From assembly GCF_039537005.1 (NCBI RefSeq), contig NZ_BAAAZR010000002.1, positions 558,001 through 622,000 of the forward strand: a stretch of DNA of 64,000 nucleotides, in the 5' to 3' direction. Under the pieces are notes generated by a model that saw nothing but the letters and a program-made list of their open reading frames with translations, was not told the origin of the DNA and ran no database searches. Position numbers and translations under genes: made by a program. This document shows, one piece after another, positions 1 through 8,942 of the stretch (positions are counted from its first letter, which is position 1; each line of letters begins with the position of its first letter). This stretch comes from Sphaerisporangium flaviroseum. Its GTDB lineage: Bacteria > Actinomycetota > Actinomycetes > Streptosporangiales > Streptosporangiaceae.

Positions 1-682
1 CCCGGCGCAGGCGGGCGGCCTGTTCATCGCCGCCCTTCTCGTGGTCCTGGCCTCGAAGCTGCCCACGGCATGGAAGGTCCTCCTGGGAGGTCTGATCGCC
101 TTCGGGATCGTGGCCACCTTCACCCGGTCGATCTGGTTCGCGTTCTGCGTCGTCCTCGTGGCCGCGGTGCTGCCGCGCCGGTGGTACGTCCCGTTGCTTC
201 TGCCGCCCGCCCTGGGCGTGCTGTCCATACCCTTCGTGCCGCAGATCACGGAGTTGTTCGCGCTCAACTCGCAGTCCGGGCTGATCCGGATGAACTCCTT
301 GATGGTGGGGCTGAGGGAGTTCTGGGACAGGCCGATCGCCGGCCATGGGTGGGCGTTCTCGAGTTTCCTCACGGAGACGGAAGGCGTCGGGCTGTCGAGC
401 ACCCCCTTGTACAGCATGTGGATCTACATCGCGGCCAGTGTCGGGATCGTGGGCGTCATATTGTTCGCGGCCTTTCTCGCACTTGTCGCACGGGAAGTGC
501 TCAACGACACGGTGGCCTACTTCTTCCTGATCGCCATCCTCGCCACCGCGCTCTCGGAGATGCCCTTCTTCGGCAGCTGTCTCAACGGGCTGCTCTTCTT
601 CCTGCTGACCTCCGTGTACTCCGAACGCACGTCCGAGACCGGTCCGGCGACGCCGGAGCGAATGAGCGCCGAGCGATGCTGA
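1..682 (+). CDS. O-antigen ligase/polymerase-like membrane protein (5' truncated by window edge)
   Basis: The reading frame is open from base 2, so the gene starts upstream of the window; the GTG at 41 is probably internal. The visible part is strongly hydrophobic with at least five membrane segments. It contains the stretch MNSLMVGLREFWDRPIAGHG, which matches the conserved 'W..ai..i..rPl.GhG' region of the Wzy/WaaL (Wzy_C) family that polymerises or ligates lipid-linked glycans on the outer face of the membrane. The stop overlaps the next start (ATG at 676), so the two are translationally coupled. The sugar-nucleotide genes downstream support a role in surface polysaccharide assembly. Substrate is unknown. 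Confidence 0.75.
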   Translation, partial: PAQAGGLFIAALLVVLASKLPTAWKVLLGGLIAFGIVATFTRSIWFAFCVVLVAAVLPRRWYVPLLLPPALGVLSIPFVPQITELFALNSQSGLIRMNSLMVGLREFWDRPIAGHGWAFSSFLTETEGVGLSSTPLYSMWIYIAASVGIVGVILFAAFLALVAREVLNDTVAYFFLIAILATALSEMPFFGSCLNGLLFFLLTSVYSERTSETGPATPERMSAERC

Positions 683-2301
683 GCGGACTCCAGGCCGGGC
701 ACGCGGGGGCGGAGGCGGCGCCGGAGGTCCCGCGCGGTGCACGTCGGCTCCGCGTGGCGCTCGCGTTGTACGCGGTGGTCCAGGTCGCGCACATCATCTG
801 GCAGACGCGGCACTTCGGGGTGCGCGGCGACGAGCTCATCACCCTTCAGTGGTCCACGTTGCCCGTCGAGGGCGTCATCAGGGTCACCGGGGAGGACATC
901 CATCCACCGCTGTACTACCTGGTACTGCACGTCGCCCTGTCGCCGCCCGTGGACCCGATCGTCGCGGGGAAGCTGCTGTCGCTCGTCATGACGCTCGCCC
1001 TGTTGCGTCTCGTGCCCGTCGTCGCCGCAGAGTTCGGCTTCGCCAGGCGGGTGGGAGAGGCCGGGCTGGTCCTCACGGCGATGTCGCCGCTGCTCTGGCA
1101 GCACGGCGTCACCATCCGGCCCTACCCCATGGCCGCCGTGCTGTACGTGGTCTGCGTGGTGGCGGCCCTGCGGGTGGCCGCGACCGGTTCGGCGCGCGCC
1201 CGCTGCGCCCTGGCCGGGGCCCTCGTCCTCATCGTCTACGTCAACTACCTGGCGGCGCTCTGCGCCCTGATCACGGTCAACCTGCTGTACCTGTCGCGCC
1301 GGGACCGCGTCGTCTCGGGCCGGAACTGGATGGCGACACAGTTGGCGGCCGTGCCCTTCCTGCTCCCGCTGGTCCCGCTGGCCCTGAACCAGACCAGGGA
1401 CGCCGCCGGCATCGCGACCTCCACCGGCATCGCGAGCAGCGGCCTCGCCGGGGCCGCGGCCAGGTTCGTCTACTGGTTCTACGGCGTGGTGACGGGGGAG
1501 ACCCTCGCCCAGCCGTTCCTGCTGGCCCTGCTGTGCGGCGTCCTCGTCCTGCTGGTGGCCCACGGGGTGGTCGGGCGGTCGCGCATGCCGGCCGAGGCGC
1601 GGCGCGCCCTGCTCGCGTGCGCGGCCGTCGCCCTGGTCGCGCCGGTGACGTACGCGGTGGTGGCGAGCCTGGTCTTCCGGGGAGAGCTTTTCACCGCGGG
1701 CCCGGCCCGTACGCTGTTCGCCGTTCCGTTCGTCGCGCTCGCCCTGGCCCAGTCGCTGACCTCGCAGATGCGCGTGGAGCGGCCGGGGAAGGCGGCGGCC
1801 CTGGCGGTGGCGCTGTCGGTGTGCTGGATCGCCGCGGGCGCGAACGAGGTGCTCGGCCGTGACTATTTCCACGGCACCGATTCGGTGCCCCGTGCCGCGA
1901 TCGCCCGGCTGGTGCGCGAGAAGGCGGGCACGGACGGCCAGGTGCTGGTCGACGCCCCCTTCGGCAACGACATCGTCCACATGCTGGCACGGGAAGGGAT
2001 CTCCGCGCGGATGGTCTCGCGCGACTCCTCCGACGCCTATCGCGCGCAGGCGGAGGCCGTGCTCGCACGGATGCCCGCCCGGCTGGTGCTCGTCCGCTAC
2101 AACCGGGATCTGACCGGCGGCTCGTCCACGTGGTTCCTCGGGCGGCTCTCCGGCGCCTACCCCGCCTTCGTCCCGCTGGCCTCCTACGCCCCCACTTCCG
2201 GCCTGGTCAGGTGGATCGACGCGCGCGCAGGCAGGAACGACCCGAGTCACCAGGTCACCGTGTACCTGGGATCGAAGCGGGCGCCGGCGCCCGCGCCGTG
2301 A
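676..2301 (+). CDS. GT39/PMT-like polytopic glycosyltransferase
   Basis: 541 residues with about ten membrane segments and a soluble C-terminal tail. Near the N-terminus (residues about 50-85) are an acidic RGDELITLQW motif in the first extracytoplasmic loop and an EDIHPPLYYL motif. This pattern is typical of PMT_2/GT-C transferases, which use polyprenyl-phosphate sugars. The ATG at 676 overlaps the upstream stop by 7 bp, so I prefer it to longer openings of the frame. It ends one base before the convergent methyltransferase stop. By family it should transfer a sugar from a lipid carrier to a glycan or protein outside the membrane; donor and acceptor cannot be read from sequence. Confidence 0.8.
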   Translation: MLSGLQAGHAGAEAAPEVPRGARRLRVALALYAVVQVAHIIWQTRHFGVRGDELITLQWSTLPVEGVIRVTGEDIHPPLYYLVLHVALSPPVDPIVAGKLLSLVMTLALLRLVPVVAAEFGFARRVGEAGLVLTAMSPLLWQHGVTIRPYPMAAVLYVVCVVAALRVAATGSARARCALAGALVLIVYVNYLAALCALITVNLLYLSRRDRVVSGRNWMATQLAAVPFLLPLVPLALNQTRDAAGIATSTGIASSGLAGAAARFVYWFYGVVTGETLAQPFLLALLCGVLVLLVAHGVVGRSRMPAEARRALLACAAVALVAPVTYAVVASLVFRGELFTAGPARTLFAVPFVALALAQSLTSQMRVERPGKAAALAVALSVCWIAAGANEVLGRDYFHGTDSVPRAAIARLVREKAGTDGQVLVDAPFGNDIVHMLAREGISARMVSRDSSDAYRAQAEAVLARMPARLVLVRYNRDLTGGSSTWFLGRLSGAYPAFVPLASYAPTSGLVRWIDARAGRNDPSHQVTVYLGSKRAPAPAP

Positions 2302-3174
2302 TCAGCGATCCGGCTGGGCGGGTTTGCGTACCTCGATCACGAACCCGCTGGCGACCGCCACCGCGTCGGCATGCCGCGCGAGCAGCACGTCGAGGATTTT
2401 GAGCGGTGAGAGCAGCCACATCAGGGGGAGTATCGCCCTGTACAGCCTTCTGCTGCCGAACGACAGCACGAGGGCGAGCCACTCCTGGAACACCCAGAGC
2501 AGCGCGGAGGTCGGCCCCGCGCCGACCCGCACGCTCAGCACCTCGAACCGGTGGAAGAGCGTCGTCATCCCCGCGTGCGTGAACCTCTGGTAGTCGTACG
2601 GCGAGGCGTGGAACGGCTGCATGAACGGCACGAAGCACAGGACGCGGCCGCCGGGCTTCAGGACGCGCCACATCTCACCGACGTGTGCCTGAGGGTCCGG
2701 TACGTGCTCGAGGACGGCGACGCTGATGACGCCGTCGAGGGAGCCGTCACGGATCGGCATCCGGCGCAGGTCGGTCACCAGGTCGACGTTGGGGTAGGTG
2801 CCCCCGTCCACGCACAGCAGCCGCGGGTCGTAGCGGTTGGTGCCCGAGCCGAGATCGGCGACCACCTCGCGGTCCAGGTCGAAGCTCGCCAGGAAGGGGC
2901 GGACGAACCTGCGGAGCAGAACCGGCGACACCAGCTGGATCGTCAGCGGGTACACGCGCCCGAAGCGGCGCTTGACCGTCTCCTTGACGCGGTTGAGCGG
3001 ATCGTCCCGCAACTCGGCGTCGGTGAAGCCGCCGAAACTCAGCCGCCTGCCCTGCCGGTGCCCGGTGATCGCGCAAGGTCCGCATTCGTAGGCGCCCTCG
3101 AATGCGGAATGGCAGGACGGGCAGGCCAGCGAGCCGGACACGCGGTCGACCGGATAGCGCGTCAGCTCGATCAT
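2302..3174 (-). CDS. Class I SAM-dependent methyltransferase with N-terminal zinc ribbon
   Basis: 290 residues. Residues about 14-35 carry a CPSCHSAF...CGPC pattern, probably a small zinc ribbon of the Trm112-like type often seen before Methyltransf_11 domains. The catalytic fold follows, with SAM motif I VVADLGSGTNRY, an acidic residue after strand 2, and the post-motif ISVAVLEHVPDP and WRVLKPGG signatures. The start ATG at 3174 overlaps the stop of rmlB (ATGA at 3171-3174), so it is coupled to that gene. Context suggests methylation of a sugar or lipid-linked glycan intermediate, but no substrate-specific residues were recognised. Confidence 0.8.
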   Translation of the reverse strand: MIELTRYPVDRVSGSLACPSCHSAFEGAYECGPCAITGHRQGRRLSFGGFTDAELRDDPLNRVKETVKRRFGRVYPLTIQLVSPVLLRRFVRPFLASFDLDREVVADLGSGTNRYDPRLLCVDGGTYPNVDLVTDLRRMPIRDGSLDGVISVAVLEHVPDPQAHVGEMWRVLKPGGRVLCFVPFMQPFHASPYDYQRFTHAGMTTLFHRFEVLSVRVGAGPTSALLWVFQEWLALVLSFGSRRLYRAILPLMWLLSPLKILDVLLARHADAVAVASGFVIEVRKPAQPDR

Positions 3175-4154
3175 GGCCGGTGGGCTTCCGCCTTGGCCGA
3201 CCGCCACCAGAACCGGTTGTCCCGATACCAGCGGACCACCTCGGCCAGTCCCCGGTCGAAGCCCACGCGGGGCTCGTAGCCGATGGCCCTGATCTTGCCG
3301 CTGTCCACGGCGTAGCGATGATCGTGCCCGGGCCGGTCCGGCACCCGCGTGACCATCTCCCAGCCCACGCCGAAGGCCGCGAGGAGCCGTTCGGTGAGCT
3401 CCAGGTTGGTCAGCTCGGCCCCGCCCCCGATGTTGTAGATCTCGCCGGCCGAGCCCTTGTCCAGCACCAGTTGGATGGCCCGGCAGTGGTCGTCCACGTG
3501 CAGCCATTCCCTGACGTTCCGGCCGTCGCCGTACAGCGGGACGGGTCTGCCGTCGATCAGGTTGGTGACGAACAGCGGGATGACCTTCTCGGGGTGCTGG
3601 TAGGGGCCGTAGTTGTTGGCGCACCTGGTCACCCGGACATCGAGCCCGTAGGTGCGGTGGTAGGCCCGGCACAGCAGGTCGGCGCCCGCCTTGGCGGCCG
3701 AGTAGGGCGAGTTGGGCAGCAGCGGCTCCGACTCGGTCCACGATCCGGTGTCGATCGACCCGTACACCTCGTCCGTGGAGACCTGGACCATCGTGACGAC
3801 GTCCGCCTCCAGCGCGGCCTGCAGCAGGCACTGCGTGCCCTGGACGTTGGCCGCCACGAAGTCCCCGGCACCGGTGATGGAGCGGTCGACGTGGGTCTCG
3901 GCCGCGAAGTTGACGATGACGTCATGGCCGGGCACCAGGTCGCGCAGCAGACCCAGGTCCGTGACGTCCCCCCGGACGAAGACGAAGCGGGGATCGTCCC
4001 AGACCGGGGCCAGGTTGGCGGTGTTCCCGGCGTAGGTGAGCCTGTCCAGCACGGTGACGCGCGCCTGTTCGCAGCCTGGATAGGCGCCGGACAGCAACGA
4101 TCGCACGTAGTGGGATCCGATGAACCCGGCGCCCCCGGGGACCAGCATCTTCAT
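3171..4154 (-). CDS. rmlB: dTDP-glucose 4,6-dehydratase
   Basis: 327 residues, normal for the family. It is an extended SDR that converts dTDP-glucose to dTDP-4-keto-6-deoxyglucose using bound NAD. Visible features are the N-terminal nucleotide-binding GGAGFIGSHY, the catalytic STDEVYGS (Thr-Asp-Glu), the YSAAK Tyr-Lys pair, and the family signature NNYGPYQHPEKVIPLF. It lies 42 bp after gtrA on the same strand and is coupled to the methyltransferase. No rmlC or rmlD is present, so its product probably does not go to rhamnose here. A WecE-like aminotransferase nearby offers another use: dTDP-Fuc4N. Confidence 0.93.
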   Translation of the reverse strand: MKMLVPGGAGFIGSHYVRSLLSGAYPGCEQARVTVLDRLTYAGNTANLAPVWDDPRFVFVRGDVTDLGLLRDLVPGHDVIVNFAAETHVDRSITGAGDFVAANVQGTQCLLQAALEADVVTMVQVSTDEVYGSIDTGSWTESEPLLPNSPYSAAKAGADLLCRAYHRTYGLDVRVTRCANNYGPYQHPEKVIPLFVTNLIDGRPVPLYGDGRNVREWLHVDDHCRAIQLVLDKGSAGEIYNIGGGAELTNLELTERLLAAFGVGWEMVTRVPDRPGHDHRYAVDSGKIRAIGYEPRVGFDRGLAEVVRWYRDNRFWWRSAKAEAHRP

Positions 4155-4196
4155 GGGTGCACCTGTCCCTGCCGTAGTGACGGATATCGCTTGAAC

Positions 4197-4712
4197 CTAT
4201 GCGAGCGGCGGGTTCAGCGGCCGGTCGACCGGACGCCTTTGCCGAAGCGGGCGCCACACGTTGCCAAGGCCAGGTCTCCCGCGCTCGGGGAAGGTCCAGG
4301 ACCGGTGCAGCAGATAACTCAAGGGAGGGCTCACGGTGATGATCACACCCTGGGCCACCATGATCGGGAGCTCTAGGAACTCCACGAGAAGGGGGACTCC
4401 GGTGAGGGAGGTCGCGAGGAAGGTGAGCCCGGCCGCGTAGAACCTCAGCCAGCTCGCCAGCCAGGATCCGGCGCCGGCACGGAAGACCATGAGCCGGTAC
4501 CAGGGGTAGACGATCACCGAGGTGGTGAGGTGGGTGAGGAGGATCAGGAGGGGATAGGGAAGCCCGCCGCCGGCGGCCAGCGACGCGCCGAGGACGCCGT
4601 AGTAGACGGCGGCGGTGATGCCGCTGCCCGCCAGGTACATGACATGGCGGCGCCCGAGCATGCAGGTGAGGGACGCGATACGTCCGGCGCCGTCGGCGAC
4701 GAGCGTCCTCAC
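4197..4712 (-). CDS. GtrA-like membrane protein
   Basis: 171 residues with four predicted membrane helices (roughly residues 27-45, 55-75, 90-110 and 118-138), as in the GtrA/DPMS family. Family members are thought to help move or position undecaprenyl-phosphate sugars together with a GtrB-type transferase. The GTG start at 4712 overlaps the rmlA stop (GTGA at 4709-4712), so I chose it over longer openings. A GtrB-like transferase is encoded divergently just past rmlA (5974-6975) and would be the natural partner. Confidence 0.78.
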   Translation of the reverse strand: MRTLVADGAGRIASLTCMLGRRHVMYLAGSGITAAVYYGVLGASLAAGGGLPYPLLILLTHLTTSVIVYPWYRLMVFRAGAGSWLASWLRFYAAGLTFLATSLTGVPLLVEFLELPIMVAQGVIITVSPPLSYLLHRSWTFPERGRPGLGNVWRPLRQRRPVDRPLNPPLA

Positions 4713-5776
4713 CTGCCCACCTGGATCCTGCTGTGGTCCCCCACCATCAGCTGATGGGTGTTCGACACCCCCGCGGCGCGGCTCACCTCGACGTTGCGCC
4801 CGATCAGGGAGTGCGCGATGCGTGAGACGCCGATGACCGACGAGCCGCCGAGCACGATCGAGTACTCGATCTCGGCGTTCTGCACGACGCATCCAGGCCC
4901 GATGGAGGTGAAAGGGCCGACGTAGGAGGAGACGATCTTCGAGTCGGCCGCCACGATGATCGGCCCGCGGAGGATGGAGTTGTCCACCACCGCGCCCGGC
5001 TCGATGACGACCCGCCCGGTGATCTCGCTCATCGCGTCCACCGTGCCCCTCACGTCGCGCTCGATCGGCTCCAGGACGATGCGGTTGCACTCCAGCATGT
5101 CCTGCAGGCGCCCGGTGTCCCTCCAGTAGCCGGTGACCATGTGCGACTGAACGGAGTAGCCGTTGCGGATCAGCCACTGGATCGCGTCGGTGATCTCCAG
5201 TTCGCCGCGGGCCGAGGGCTCGATCGCCCGGACCGCGTCGTGGACGGCCGGGGAGAACGAGTACACCCCCACGATGGCCAGATCGCTCCTCGGGCGGGCG
5301 GGCTTCTCCTCCAGCCCGATGATCTCACCGGAGGGCCCCAGCTCGGCGACGCCGTAGAACTGCGGTTCGGCGACCCTGGTGAGGAGGATCTGCGCGTCGT
5401 GCCCGCCGGCGCCGAACGCGTCGACCAGATCAGAGATCCCGCCGACCAGGAAATTGTCGCCCAGGTACATCACGAACGGCTCGTCGCCGAGGAAGTCGCG
5501 GGCGATCAGGACGCAGTGCGCCAGCCCCAGGGGGGACTCCTGCGGGATGTAGGTCACCTCCATGCCGAACGCCGAGCCGTCCCCGATCGCGTCACGGACC
5601 TCCGCGGCCGTCTCGCCGACGATGACGCCCACGTTGGTGATGCCCGCGTCGCGTATCGCCTCGAGCCCGTAATACAGGACCGGCTTGTTGGCGACGGGCA
5701 CGAGTTGCTTCGCCGAAGTGTGGGTCAGCGGGCGCAGCCTGGTGCCTTTGCCGCCCGCCAGAACGAGTGCCTTCAC
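4709..5776 (-). CDS. rmlA: Glucose-1-phosphate thymidylyltransferase (long, beta-helix form)
   Basis: 355 residues from the GTG at 5776; a second GTG at 5794 would add six residues but has a weaker ribosome site. The N-terminus KALVLAGGKGTRLRP is the nucleotidyltransferase signature. Then come YLGDNFL (metal-binding Asp), GLEEKP, and a C-terminal left-handed beta-helix half rich in V/I hexapeptides (about residues 245-355). This long form resembles StrD-type enzymes of secondary metabolism rather than the about 290-residue RfbA. It makes dTDP-glucose for RmlB. It is the first gene of a coupled run rmlA-gtrA-rmlB-methyltransferase. Confidence 0.9.
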   Translation of the reverse strand: MKALVLAGGKGTRLRPLTHTSAKQLVPVANKPVLYYGLEAIRDAGITNVGVIVGETAAEVRDAIGDGSAFGMEVTYIPQESPLGLAHCVLIARDFLGDEPFVMYLGDNFLVGGISDLVDAFGAGGHDAQILLTRVAEPQFYGVAELGPSGEIIGLEEKPARPRSDLAIVGVYSFSPAVHDAVRAIEPSARGELEITDAIQWLIRNGYSVQSHMVTGYWRDTGRLQDMLECNRIVLEPIERDVRGTVDAMSEITGRVVIEPGAVVDNSILRGPIIVAADSKIVSSYVGPFTSIGPGCVVQNAEIEYSIVLGGSSVIGVSRIAHSLIGRNVEVSRAAGVSNTHQLMVGDHSRIQVGR

Positions 5777-5973
5777 GCCCGTCGCGCCTTTCACCGAGAA
5801 ACCGGTCCTGGGCCCCCGACCATCTCATTGAAAGGACGAGCGCGCCCGGCCGCCATCGCCTCTGTTGACCGAAAAAGCGCCCGCCGATTGCCCGAGCCGC
5901 ACGTGCCCGCGATCAGGAAAAGACGACAATCGTGGTCGGTTCGCGGAAATGAATGTCGGCAGTCGGGGGATCG

Positions 5974-6975
5974 ATGTCTGTGTCGGTTGTCATACCGTGT
6001 TACCGCTCGGCCCGGACCCTTCCGCATCTGGTGGCCAGGCTGATGCCGGTCCTGCGCGCGGCGTCCGGCCGGCACGAGGTCATCCTCGTGGACGACGGAA
6101 GCCCGGACGACACCTGGGAGGTGGCCGCGGAGCTCGCCCGCGGGGTCGAGGGCGTCCGCGCGATCCGTCTGTCCCGGAACTACGGCCAGCACAACGCGCT
6201 GGTGGCCGGCGTCAGGGAGGCCGAGTGCGAGGTGGTCGTCACGATGGACGACGACCTGCAGCACCCTCCGGAGCAGATCCCGCTCCTGCTGGCCACTCTC
6301 GAAGGCGATCGCCTCGACCTGGTGTACGGCGTGCCGCGCGAAGAGGAGCACGGGGTGCTCAGGAGCTTCGCGTCCCGGTCGGTGAAGGCCGGGATGTCCG
6401 GTGCGCTGGGCGTCCACGGCGCCCGGACGATCAGCGCCTTCCGCGCCTTCCGTACGCGCCTGCGTGACGGGTTCGCGGACCTGTCCGGTCCGCACGCCTC
6501 CATCGACGTGGCCCTTTCCTGGACCACCACGCGGGTGGGCGCGGTCACCGTGCACATGAACGAGCGCTCCCAGGGGCAGTCGAACTACACGCCGAGGCTC
6601 CTGGCGCGGCACGCGGTGAACATGCTGGTGGGCTACAGCACCGCCCCGCTTCGCGCGGCCAGTTACCTGGGCTTTCTCGTCGGGGTCTTCGGCCTGGTCC
6701 TGGGCGGTGCCGTCCTGTGGCGTTTCGCCGTGGGCGACACCACGGTTCCCGGGTTCACCACCATCGCCTCGATGGTCGCGCTGTTCTCCTCCGCCCAACT
6801 GGTGGCCATGGGGGTGCTCGGCGAGTACGTGGGGCGCATCCACGGGAGTGGTATGGGGCGACCGGCCTACGTCGTCCGCGAGCGCACCGGAGCGGGGGAG
6901 GCCGGTTCCCGCGTGTGGCCCGGCGCTACCGCTCCCGCCCGGGTAGGAGCCCGCTCCGGACCAGATGAACGGTGA
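5974..6975 (+). CDS. GtrB/dolichyl-phosphate-mannose-synthase-like family 2 glycosyltransferase
   Basis: 333 residues. The N-terminal GT2 domain shows SVVIPCYRSARTL, VDDGSPDDTW and the metal-binding MDDDLQHPPEQIP. Two membrane helices follow (about residues 225-245 and 260-280), the plan of GtrB/ArnC enzymes that charge undecaprenyl phosphate with a sugar. ATG 5974 is preferred over ATG 5953 because GGGGGA lies just ahead of it. Its last 50 bp overlap tail-to-tail with the acetyltransferase gene. Likely partner of the GtrA-like protein encoded divergently. Confidence 0.85.
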   Translation: MSVSVVIPCYRSARTLPHLVARLMPVLRAASGRHEVILVDDGSPDDTWEVAAELARGVEGVRAIRLSRNYGQHNALVAGVREAECEVVVTMDDDLQHPPEQIPLLLATLEGDRLDLVYGVPREEEHGVLRSFASRSVKAGMSGALGVHGARTISAFRAFRTRLRDGFADLSGPHASIDVALSWTTTRVGAVTVHMNERSQGQSNYTPRLLARHAVNMLVGYSTAPLRAASYLGFLVGVFGLVLGGAVLWRFAVGDTTVPGFTTIASMVALFSSAQLVAMGVLGEYVGRIHGSGMGRPAYVVRERTGAGEAGSRVWPGATAPARVGARSGPDER

Positions 6976-7714
6976 GGACGGTGCGGACCGGCTCGAAGCC
7001 GTACCTGCTCCACGCTCTCTGCACGCGCGTGTTGTGTCCCTGGGTGGAGATGACGACCTCGGCCGCGCCCCGGGCCAGCGCCCGGTCCTCCACCGCGCGC
7101 AGCAGGTGCGCGTAGAGACCGTGTCCCTGGGCCTGGGGGACCACGCCCGCGAGCAGGATCTCGGTCCTGGAGGGGTCGTCCTCCAGCGTGGCGAGCGCCA
7201 GCACCGGGCCTTTCTCCTCTCCCGCGTGCCCGTCCCACAGGGCCAGGCACCTTCCCCCGGCCGCTGATCCGCGCGCCCACTCCTGGTATCCCGCCAGCGC
7301 GCCGTCCCGGTCGAACAGGGGGTTGGCCAGGTAGTGGCATCCGTACGCCTGGAAGATGCCGGCGACCAGCGCGTCCACCACGACCGGATCCGTCAGTTCC
7401 GCCGCCCGCAGGCCCGGCGCCGGTTCCGGCCGCCGGCCCCGCCCGGCGGGCAGGCGCCAGTAGACCAGGGAGTCCGCGAGCACCGCGGTACGGCCGAGCG
7501 TGGCCAGCTTGGCGAACCAGTCGACGTGCTCCGCGGGGTACCGGCACACGATGACGTCCGCCCGGGACGCGAGGATCGCGTCGCCGACGGCGGAGAAGGG
7601 GCATGAGACGTCGGCAGGCACGGTGAGGCGATCCACGGAGCGGCCGAACCGGGCCGACTCCAGCGGGGACCGCAGCGCCCGTACGGCCGGCGCCCCCATG
7701 ACCTGGGAGGTCAT
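6926..7714 (-). CDS. GNAT acetyltransferase, WecD/RffC-like (dTDP-fucosamine N-acetyltransferase candidate)
   Basis: 262 residues. The C-terminal half is a GNAT fold: ILLAGVVPQAQGHGLYAHL contains the acetyl-CoA-binding Q-x-x-G-x-G/A loop, and a late VVISTQGHNTRVQRAWSRYGF motif is typical of family ends. The N-terminal half has no obvious fold but resembles the extra domain of WecD. The ATG at 7714 overlaps the aminotransferase stop (ATGA at 7711-7714). In E. coli, WecE and WecD act in sequence to make dTDP-Fuc4NAc; the same pairing here suggests the same chemistry. Assignment rests on context plus fold. Confidence 0.72.
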   Translation of the reverse strand: MTSQVMGAPAVRALRSPLESARFGRSVDRLTVPADVSCPFSAVGDAILASRADVIVCRYPAEHVDWFAKLATLGRTAVLADSLVYWRLPAGRGRRPEPAPGLRAAELTDPVVVDALVAGIFQAYGCHYLANPLFDRDGALAGYQEWARGSAAGGRCLALWDGHAGEEKGPVLALATLEDDPSRTEILLAGVVPQAQGHGLYAHLLRAVEDRALARGAAEVVISTQGHNTRVQRAWSRYGFEPVRTVLTVHLVRSGLLPGRER

Positions 7715-8883
7715 CGGCACACCCGGTACGCTCGCACGGCGTCGATCACCCGGGCCACGTCGGTCTCGGTCAGATCGGCGTACAGCGGGAGCCGTACGAG
7801 CCGGTCGGAGGCCTCCTCGGTGATCGGGCAGCCGCCCGGGGCCACCCGTCCGTACCGCGTGCCCGCCGGCGCGGCGTGCAGGGGATGGTAGTGGAAGGTG
7901 GCCTGCACGCCTGCCTCGGAGAGGTGGCCGATCAGCGCCTGTCGGTTCTCCAGATCCGGGAGCAGCAGGTAGTACAGATGGGCCGGATGGGCGCAGCCGT
8001 CGGGGATCGTCGGCCGGCGGACGCCGTTCGCCGCGGCCCAGCCGGCCAGCTCCTCGTGGTAGGCGTCCCACACGGCGTGGCGCCGCCCCTGGATCTCCGC
8101 GAACGACTCCAGCTGGGCGGCGAGCTGGGCGGCCAGGGTGTCGGACGGAAGATAGCTGGAGCCGATGTCCTGCCACCGGTACTTGTCCACCTGGCCACGG
8201 AAGAAGCGCCCGCGGTCGGTGCCCTTCTCGCGGATCACCTCGGCACGGGCGAGGAGGCCGGCGTCGTTCAGCAGAAGCGCGCCGCCCTCACCGCACTGGA
8301 CGTTCTTCGTCGAGTGGAAGCTTTGCGCCGCCATGTGCCCGAACGTCCCCAGCGACCGGCCGTTGAGGGAACCGCCGAGGCCGTGGGCGTTGTCCTCGAT
8401 GAGGGCCAGGGCATGTCCCTCGGCCAGCTTGCCGAGCTTCTCCATCGCGCAGGCGACGCCGGCGTAGTGGACGACCACGATGGCCCGAGTGCGGTGGGTG
8501 ATCGCCGCCTCGACGAGGTCCTCGTCCACGTTCAGGGTGTCGGGCCGGCAGTCGACGAAGACCGGCACCGCGCCGCGCAGGGCGTACGCGTTCGCCATCG
8601 ACACGAACGTGAACGACGGCATGATGACCTCGTCACCCTCGCGAAGGCCGAGGAGCATGGCGGACATCTCCAGCGCGTGCGTGCAGGAGGTGGTCAGCAG
8701 GGCGTCGCCGGCGCCGGTCAGCGCCTTCAGCAGATCGGTGGCCTTGCGCGTGAACGGGCCGTCCCCGCAGGTGAACCCCTGCCACACGGCCTGGGTGATG
8801 TAGGAGATCTCCCGCCTTGACACGTGCGGGCGGTTGAAGGGAATCGGCTTCGCGTCGGTTGCGCTCACGGCTGCAGTGAACAA
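7711..8883 (-). CDS. dTDP-4-amino-4,6-dideoxygalactose transaminase (WecE/RffA-like)
   Basis: 390 residues, a DegT/DnrJ/EryC1 PLP aminotransferase. The N-terminus has IPFNRPHVSRREISYI followed by GDGPFTRKA, very close to the WecE/RffA pattern. SFHSTKN carries the PLP lysine, and IEDNAHGLG holds the cofactor-binding Asp region. The family aminates C4 of dTDP-4-keto-6-deoxyglucose with glutamate as donor. RmlA and RmlB, which make that substrate, are 2-3 kb away. It is coupled to the WecD-like gene. The next upstream gene ends 59 bp away on the same strand. Confidence 0.87.
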   Translation of the reverse strand: MFTAAVSATDAKPIPFNRPHVSRREISYITQAVWQGFTCGDGPFTRKATDLLKALTGAGDALLTTSCTHALEMSAMLLGLREGDEVIMPSFTFVSMANAYALRGAVPVFVDCRPDTLNVDEDLVEAAITHRTRAIVVVHYAGVACAMEKLGKLAEGHALALIEDNAHGLGGSLNGRSLGTFGHMAAQSFHSTKNVQCGEGGALLLNDAGLLARAEVIREKGTDRGRFFRGQVDKYRWQDIGSSYLPSDTLAAQLAAQLESFAEIQGRRHAVWDAYHEELAGWAAANGVRRPTIPDGCAHPAHLYYLLLPDLENRQALIGHLSEAGVQATFHYHPLHAAPAGTRYGRVAPGGCPITEEASDRLVRLPLYADLTETDVARVIDAVRAYRVCR

Positions 8884-8942
8884 GATCGGGGCCTGCCGCC
8901 GCGCGCGGAGCCCTCCTCCTTGGGGGAGTCATCGCGCAAGTC

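Noticed and set aside
517..2250. 577-codon frame antisense to the GT39-like gene
   Set aside because: No hydrophobic or domain pattern; a shadow of the membrane protein gene.
3171..5776. dTDP-rhamnose pathway
   Set aside because: RmlA and RmlB are present, but rmlC and rmlD are not in the window, and a WecE/WecD-like pair offers a different use.
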